Below, piece by piece: positions 58,813 to 64,000 of a stretch of 64,000 nt of DNA (positions are counted from its first letter, which is position 1; each line of letters begins with the position of its first letter). Source of the stretch: Gadus chalcogrammus (lineage: Eukaryota; Chordata; Actinopteri; Gadiformes; Gadidae); assembly GCF_026213295.1 (NCBI RefSeq), contig NC_079420.1, positions 8,776,311-8,840,310 of the forward strand. The letters run 5' to 3'. Under the pieces are notes generated by a model. That model made no database searches, had not been told where the DNA came from, and saw nothing but the letters and a program-made list of their open reading frames with translations. Made by a program: the position numbers and the translations under genes.

Positions 58813-61800
58813 GTAAGATGCTCATATGTTTCTCATGGCGGTATTCCTCCTGCACAACATCCTGTGAAGATGCAAATGAATTGGAATGAGAAAAAAACAA
58901 CTGCATGTTTGTACTTCCTCCTTGACAGATGACTCTGACGAAGCCGAGGACCACTCTGGGGAGGAAGAGGAGGGTGATTCTGAGAGCGGAGAAGGGGATG
59001 ACCTCCTTGATGGTGAAGAGGAGGAGGAAGATGAGGAAGACAGTGATGGTGAGAACATGTGGATTTGAGTAAAGTCTGTAGTGGCTTTAGTGGGATGTAA
59101 CTCTGTTTACATAAGCTCACTAGAGTTTGACGGGTTTACTCAAAGCATCCGGAAGAAGTCGTAGTGACCCTGTTGCTTGTAGTCCAGTGTTGTTCAAATG
59201 TTGACAAACCTCTCCTAGAGGCCAGTCTTCCTACTCTTTCTTGCACTCTTTACTCTTGCATTTCTTTTACTTCTGGATATTAATGTTTGCTATTACTACT
59301 TGAGGAACACACAGAGTGCCAACATGTGCTGCAGACATGTTCCAAGGTATTCCCTAAAGAATGTCATTCATGGACGCTGTGCCACCATGCTCCCTTTCTC
59401 GTGCCACCAAGCAGTTAGAAATAGGGCTGTCACGATGCAGACTTTTAGTGGACGTCAGTAGTCTGACTCGACTCATTGTTTAGTTTTTCCTTTTAGTTTT
59501 TGTAACGGTTCAATTATTTTATATAAATTTGTCATTTACAGTAACACTTCATAAAGCAAAAGTACAATATCACACGAGTGCGGCATGAACAACGTATGTT
59601 GTATTCGGATTCCCAAGAGGTAGATGTATAACATCTGCCAGCTTGATGGCCACATGGCCACCATATCATTCAAGGTAAAGTGACATTTTCCGTTCTCATC
59701 TTCCCCCAGACGACGATGAAGAAGAAGAGGATGACGACGACGACGACGACGGCAAGACCGCCGAAGGCGCGGTTGCCGGCACTTCCGCCGACCTGGACGG
59801 GATGAGTTCCGACGAGGACGCCGAGAAGTGTCCCATCTGTCTGAACTCGTTTGGCAGCCAGCCAGTGGCCACGCCCGAGAGCTGCCAGCATTACTTCTGC
59901 CTGGACTGCATCCTGCTGTGGTCCAAGGTGGGCGGAGCCTCTGCTCTCAAGGCCTCAGTCAGGCGCAACATTTCAGGGAATCGATTCTGTCAAAAATCAT
60001 CCAATCGATTTGGACTGTACCTTTCCCCCCCCCCCCCAAATGTGACTCTCGCTCTCTACTCTTTTGATGAATTGTCTTTTGTTCCTTCCGATGCACAGAA
60101 CGCAAACTCCTGTCCTGTGGACCGTATTGTGTTTGGTAGCATCTACCTGCGGAAATGTTACGGAGGAAAAGTTCAGAAGATGGTGAGTTTGTTTTCTTTA
60201 CTTTCTTTGCCATATATTATTATCCCTTTTCCAACACCTGACAAGAATGCCCAATGCAATGCACCATTTCTTAAATAGCTCACGCCATATTATCCCATCT
60301 GTCTGCCGCTGTGGCTAAGCAGTACACGAGGGATTCATGGCCTTATCCGTCCACATCCACATCATCCCTCTTTACCGAGTAATTCTAATCACCTCGAGTA
60401 TATGTGGTCATATTCTTATGTCTTATGCATTGCATTTCATGCAGAATGACCGCCGTAGTAAAAGGTTACCTGCGCTCAACGGTGTTGTCTTGTTGTTAGC
60501 TCAAGGGTATCATAACAGGCAACCCTGGAGATCATCCTCTGCTGTAGTGTTACATCCAAAGCTCCATGCGTCCACGAAGGCCCGGCTGCATAGTGTGTTA
60601 CGGCTCTCCGTTGTGGTTCAGATCATGGTGGAGAAGCCGGTGAAGGAGGGCATGGAGGAGGTGGTCAACCTGGAGCTGGAGCAGGTCACCTGTGAGGTGT
60701 GTCAGGGGAGCGACCGTGAGGACCGCCTGCTGCTGTGTGACGGCTGCGATGCTGGGTGAGTGGGGGGTGGGGGACCCCGGCTAGACCACCGCCTCACCTG
60801 AGATCAGGGAGGCCACAGCAGAAAGTAGAATAGACAACAGATAACACTATTGAATAGGATACCCACCTTACAAAATGTCTATACACACACAGGCACACAC
60901 AATGTGAGTCGCACATAATGCAGATGCAACACAACCTGAGTACCGGAAGGTTCAGTGTAGGTTAGCGCTGTGCAATTAATCGAATTTTGATCACGATTTT
61001 GATTCTTGGGGTCAAACGATCTCCAAATTAATAAAAATCGAGTTGGAACGATTCTTTTGGAATTTTCCGTTGTCTATGAGGTTTTGTGAAAGAGACACGC
61101 ATGCGCAATTCAGTCACTCCCCCAGAGCATTCAACGCGGCCCTGCGAGCTGTGTGTGTGTGGTGACCTTATTCAGAAAACAGTGCGAGCGAGATGGCAGA
61201 GGGAGGACAGCCGTGTTTAATCGATAAAAAGGGTAAAACCAGTTCTCTAATATGGCAACACTTCGGATTCGAAGAAGCCAACGAGGCACCGGCCCACATA
61301 ATGTGCTACAATGTTATATCTACACCCCTTGGAAACGCAACAAACGTGTTTAATCACCTAAGGCCCCGTCCACACTAACCCGGGTAAATCGAAACGCATA
61401 AATATTTATCCGTTTAGCTCTTACGTCCACACTAAAACTGGGAATTCCGACACTGAAAACGATGCTTTTCGAAAACGATCGCTGAGGTGGATAAATGTGA
61501 AAACGCTGGGTTCGCGTTGTAGTGTGGACAGGGTGACACTCAGTGACACTGTGCCATGACGCTGCCACAAGCTTGCCCTCGGGACCGAGACGCATATTCA
61601 AAAAAATTGCAGGTGAAATGCAAATGATGATCTCTCTGTACAATGTAATAATTTATCTCCAGATACAACTCGACATATTGGCTCAAACATATTTGTTGCT
61701 CCAACACCGTGGACAAGACCGGTTTGAAAATGATTAACCAGCTGATCAACTGCAAATATCAGCTGATTGCGCGCCTGTAATCTAAATAGAGAGGCTTGGT

Positions 61801-62495
61801 GGAGTTGCCATGACAACAACTGTTAATCAAAATAATTTCAGTTTGGAACATGGACATTCCGAAAACGATATCAAAACGATAGTGTGGTCGGAGATCATTT
61901 TCATTGCGGATGTGCGTTTTTACAATTACCCGGGTTAGTGTGGACGGGACGTGAGACGCAATCACAAAGTTGCTTACGACGAATTGACAAAGAAACAAAA
62001 ACACAAGACCACAACCCCAACGACAGCAGGATAGACGATTATAACCAATTGTTTAATTTTCTAGTGTATTTATTTTATTCATTGATCGTTTTATAGAAAT
62101 TACAGAACAGCTGGATACATATTTATTTGTACATTCTTTTCAATTTGAACATTTTCTATTTTTTTATTTGAACAGTTTGTGTACTGTGTAATTGAAGAAT
62201 TTTTTGTAAAGTTTTTATTTTTTTTTAAATACTGAAATACTTTTTATTTTCAAACTCAAAAATAATCGTCTAAAGAATCGTGATTTAAATCTTGAACAAA
62301 AAAAATCGTGATTCTCATTTCTTTCAAAATCGAGCATCCCTAGTGTAGGTACTTCCTGTCTACGCCCATCCAAGTTTTGGGTTCTGTGTGTTTGTTGCGG
62401 TAGCTACCACATGGAGTGCCTGACCCCCCCGATCGATGCCGTCCCGGTGGAGGAATGGTTTTGCCCCGAGTGCGAGGCCAACAACCGCAACTCAA
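58725..62495 (+). CDS. PHRF1: PHRF1, PHD and RING finger domain protein 1 (5' part)
   Basis: PHRF1 is a large nuclear E3 ubiquitin ligase and chromatin reader. It acts in TGF-beta signalling (TGIF turnover) and DNA-break repair, and its RING and PHD fingers lie near the N-terminus. Coding exons are 58725-58812, 58929-59048, 59710-59927, 60099-60182, 60622-60755 and 62404-62495, all joining in frame (245 codons plus one base). The order is: MEEEDSQDELINKNQ and a basic patch KRKRPTVWDIS; a long Asp/Glu tract (about residues 30-92); a C3HC4 RING (CPICL...CQHYFCLDC...NSCPVDR, about 111-160); the linker IVFGSIYLRKCYGG; and a C4HC3 PHD finger (CEVC...CDGC...H.EC...CPEC, about 192-240). The ATG follows an acceptor. 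The protein runs beyond the window (human about 1650 residues), and no further exon is seen in 62496-64000. The PHD finger is split after its CDGCDAG by an intron bearing nested transposons. Confidence 0.96.
58929..59048 (+). CDS. PHRF1: PHRF1 acidic exon A
   Basis: Acceptor ttgacag, donor GATG|GTGAGA. Encodes DDSDEAEDHSGEEEEGDSES and more Glu/Asp. Confidence 0.92.
59710..59927 (+). CDS. PHRF1: PHRF1 RING exon
   Basis: Acceptor ttcccccag. Continues the Asp run, then MSSDEDAEKCPICLNSF and CQHYFCLDCILLWSK, giving six of the eight zinc ligands. Donor AAG|GTGGGC, phase 0. A (GAC)n run codes the Asp tract. Confidence 0.95.
60099..60182 (+). CDS. PHRF1: PHRF1 exon completing the RING
   Basis: NANSCPVDRIVFGSIYLRKC then YGGKVQKM, 28 codons, phase 0 at both ends. 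It supplies the last Cys-Pro-x-Asp corner of the RING; the final ligand is Asp rather than Cys in CPVD, as in several RING proteins. Confidence 0.95.
60622..60755 (+). CDS. PHRF1: PHRF1 exon with first half of PHD finger
   Basis: MVEKPVKEGMEEVVNLELEQ then VTCEVCQGSDREDRLLLCDG and CDAG. Ends GG|GTGAGT, phase 2. Confidence 0.95.
61193..62026 (+). pseudogene. BED-finger hAT transposase fragment, interrupted by a MITE
   Basis: The frame 61193-61361 reads a BED-domain N-terminus whose zinc site seems to have lost its second cysteine (a single C in IMCYNVIST). Removing 61362-61951 and one copy of the 3-bp duplication restores CTAAGACGC and an open frame through NHKVAYDELTKKQKHKTTTP to a stop at about 62026. 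The catalytic part of the transposase is absent. Inactive. Confidence 0.8.
61362..61951. mobile_element. Nested MITE, 590 bp, probably PIF/Harbinger-like
   Basis: The terminal inverted repeats share CGTCCACACTAACCCGGGTA (left from 61362, right ending at 61951) and are flanked by TAA (61359-61361) and TGA (61952-61954). These fit a 3-bp TWA-type duplication with one change. It interrupts the transposase frame of the surrounding hAT element. Confidence 0.8.
62404..62495 (+). CDS. PHRF1: PHRF1 exon with second half of PHD finger
   Basis: YHMECLTPPIDAVPVEEWFC then PECEANNRNS, donor TCAA|GTAAGC. It starts only 54 bp after the end of the hAT target-site duplication. Confidence 0.95.
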
Positions 62496-62654
62496 GTAAG
62501 CCCACTGAAGATGTTAACCAATCAGCAATCCGAGATCACAGCATTCATTTCTCCAAAAACAGTCGGACCGACTGCAGAGAAGTGGTATTAGGAATCGGAT
62601 AAAAAGCCATTTTATTTGTATTGAAATTATAGAAATGTTTCCATCAGTGTAGAT

Positions 62655-63749
62655 TAGTGCTGCAACTAACGATTATTTTAATAATCGATTAATCTGTCGA
62701 TTATTTTTTCGATTAATCGATGAATCGGATAAAAAAAAAGAAGAAATTTGGAATTGCCGCATCTTTATTCAAAAACTGAACATTAATTCAATTTCACAGT
62801 GCAGACTAAAGTGTAAAACACAAGGTTATTGCTCCAACGTCCCGGAACTATTAAAAGTAATATTAAATAATAAAAAAAAATTAAAAAATATAACTGGGAT
62901 AACAAAAAAAACCATACAATGTATGATATACTTTTATATGTATATAAGGGATGTCCATGGTTAACCGGTCAAACCTATTGATACCATTTTCGAGACTCCT
63001 TGAAATAGAACTTGTAATATTGCTTTAATTGCTGATAAGATGATGATAGTTCAAGATAGGACATTAAACAGGTCATAATTCTATCTATTTATTTTATATT
63101 ACTGGGAAAACAAGTTTTCACCAAAATCTAAATTATTATTTATTTTTTTCTGTTGCATTTGAACGCATCAATCATATTACTGAGCCGACCTGAACACATC
63201 ACATTTGACACTGTTTGTGACCATTGGTCAGTTTTATTTTTTTAAGCAAAGTAGCTCTATATCCTGCCGATTTTAACATGGATTTAAAAACGGCATTACT
63301 ATTTTTAACTGACGGGACTTTCTACACCGTCCGGTTTTGTGATTACCACCGCTGCTTTGAATGACTGTTGATGCACGCGGTGCCGACTCCGAGCCCGTCT
63401 ACACAACGTCTGCAGCAGAAGCAGCTGACAGAGTTTTTGGTTGGACTAGACGGATACTGAGTTGAAGGAGTTTTTTTAACCCAAAGACAGTGAAGGTACA
63501 ACACTTTTATGTAGGCCTTCAGTCCAGTTTTAAGATATGACCAAAATACAAGCTGTGGTCGCTCACACTAAAGCTCGCTGTGGGCGTGCATGAACCGTGA
63601 ACCAACCTGTCGGCGGCTGGCTGTAAACAGTGCTGCGCCTATGAGTAACTTATTAATCGCACGACCCAACGAATCGACGACCAAATTCGTTGCCAACGCA
63701 TTTAGTATTCGATTTTTATCGATTTTATCGATTCGTTGTTGCAGCCCTA
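62655..63749. mobile_element. Second hAT-like non-autonomous element in PHRF1 intron
   Basis: Ends TAGTGCTGCAAC (left) and TAGGGCTGCAAC (right complement), continuing as AACGATTATTTT and AACGAATCGAT, the ends of a fish hAT family I recognise. No transposase frame is visible, and no clean 8-bp duplication. Confidence 0.75.
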
Positions 63750-63819
63750 TAAACGACCCCTCAATACAGCGTCAATAAGTGGACAGGTGTGTCGCATCAA
63801 CGCCTAATCAGCAGTTGAT

Positions 63820-63890
63820 GGTTCACCCCATCAGCCAATCACAGGTTAATGCATGCAATAACGAGTGTTTAACCTAGAGATTGAGACATC
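63820..63890. repeat. Copy of a short dispersed repeat shared with RASSF7 intron 1
   Basis: TCAGCCAATCACAGGTTAAT + GCATGCAATAACGAGTG + TTTAACCT corresponds to 43376-43424 (TCAGCCAATCAGAGGTGACG, CCTGCAATAACGCGTG, TTTAACCT). Confidence 0.7.
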
Positions 63891-64000
63891 GAATATCAAC
63901 AAATCTACAAGTGGCGACTTGTTTGCATTTTATCATTAATTTTCCAGTCCTCTTTTTAAAACTAGAAACTAAAGCCATCGTCAAGTAGTGGATCAGGACC

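Larger units (their letters stand above)
60955..62350. mobile_element. hAT-type transposon with 8-bp target duplication in PHRF1 intron
   Basis: GTGTAGGT occurs at 60955-60962 and again at 62343-62350, immediately flanking ends TAGCGCTGTGCAATTAATCG and (complement) TAGGGATGCTCGATTTTG. An 8-bp duplication is diagnostic of the hAT superfamily. Internally, from ATG 61193, it encodes the start of a BED-finger transposase (MAEGGQPCLIDKKGKTS...WQHFGFEEAN...NVFNHLR), then NHKVAYDELTKKQKH after a nested insertion, followed by a stop. It is a deletion derivative. I give the + strand transposase reading but the element has no strand that matters to PHRF1. Confidence 0.9.

Overview
This is vertebrate nuclear DNA, almost certainly from a ray-finned fish. 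The genes have short exons with GT/AG introns, transposon families common in fish, and no operon-like packing. Pure dinucleotide repeats, mostly (CA/TG)n tracts of 60-150 bp, make up about 4% of the window by my count. That density, together with repeats I recognise from gadids, suggests a cod-like species; this is an inference.

Three genes are read on the + strand, in the order also known at human 11p15.5: LRRC56 (coding 2646-8150), RASSF7 (coding 41561-48450) and PHRF1 (58725 to beyond the window end). LRRC56 is an axonemal dynein-assembly/ciliary leucine-rich protein. Its middle exons are missing because a 100-N assembly gap (5150-5249) lies inside the gene. RASSF7 is an N-terminal RASSF protein with a Ras-association domain followed by a coiled coil. 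It is complete in four coding exons (444 residues as I join them) and probably has upstream non-coding exons. PHRF1 is a RING plus PHD-finger E3 ligase/chromatin protein; only its first six coding exons are here. A short minus-strand exon at 458-534 may begin an unidentified gene divergent from LRRC56.

Layout: 1-2640 holds the divergent promoter region and two long CA/TG tracts. 2646-8420 is LRRC56, with a 39-bp minisatellite in one intron. 8420-37250 has no recognisable protein-coding gene; it holds microsatellites, a decayed LINE (16505-18335), short dispersed repeats, a 98-bp palindrome and several GC-richer blocks that look like regulatory elements or non-coding first exons. 37250-51265 is RASSF7 with its promoter-like CpG-rich block and a likely 3' terminal exon. 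51270-57400 is intergenic and carries four clustered CTCF-type motifs. 57430-64000 is the 5' part of PHRF1, whose PHD finger is split by an intron containing a hAT element that itself contains another transposon.

The three genes do not form a single pathway. Their adjacency is conserved synteny. The most interesting non-coding signals are the divergently oriented CTCF-type motifs between RASSF7 and PHRF1, the array of TTACGTAA sites in an LRRC56 intron, the nested transposons in PHRF1, and the 98-bp perfect inverted repeat.
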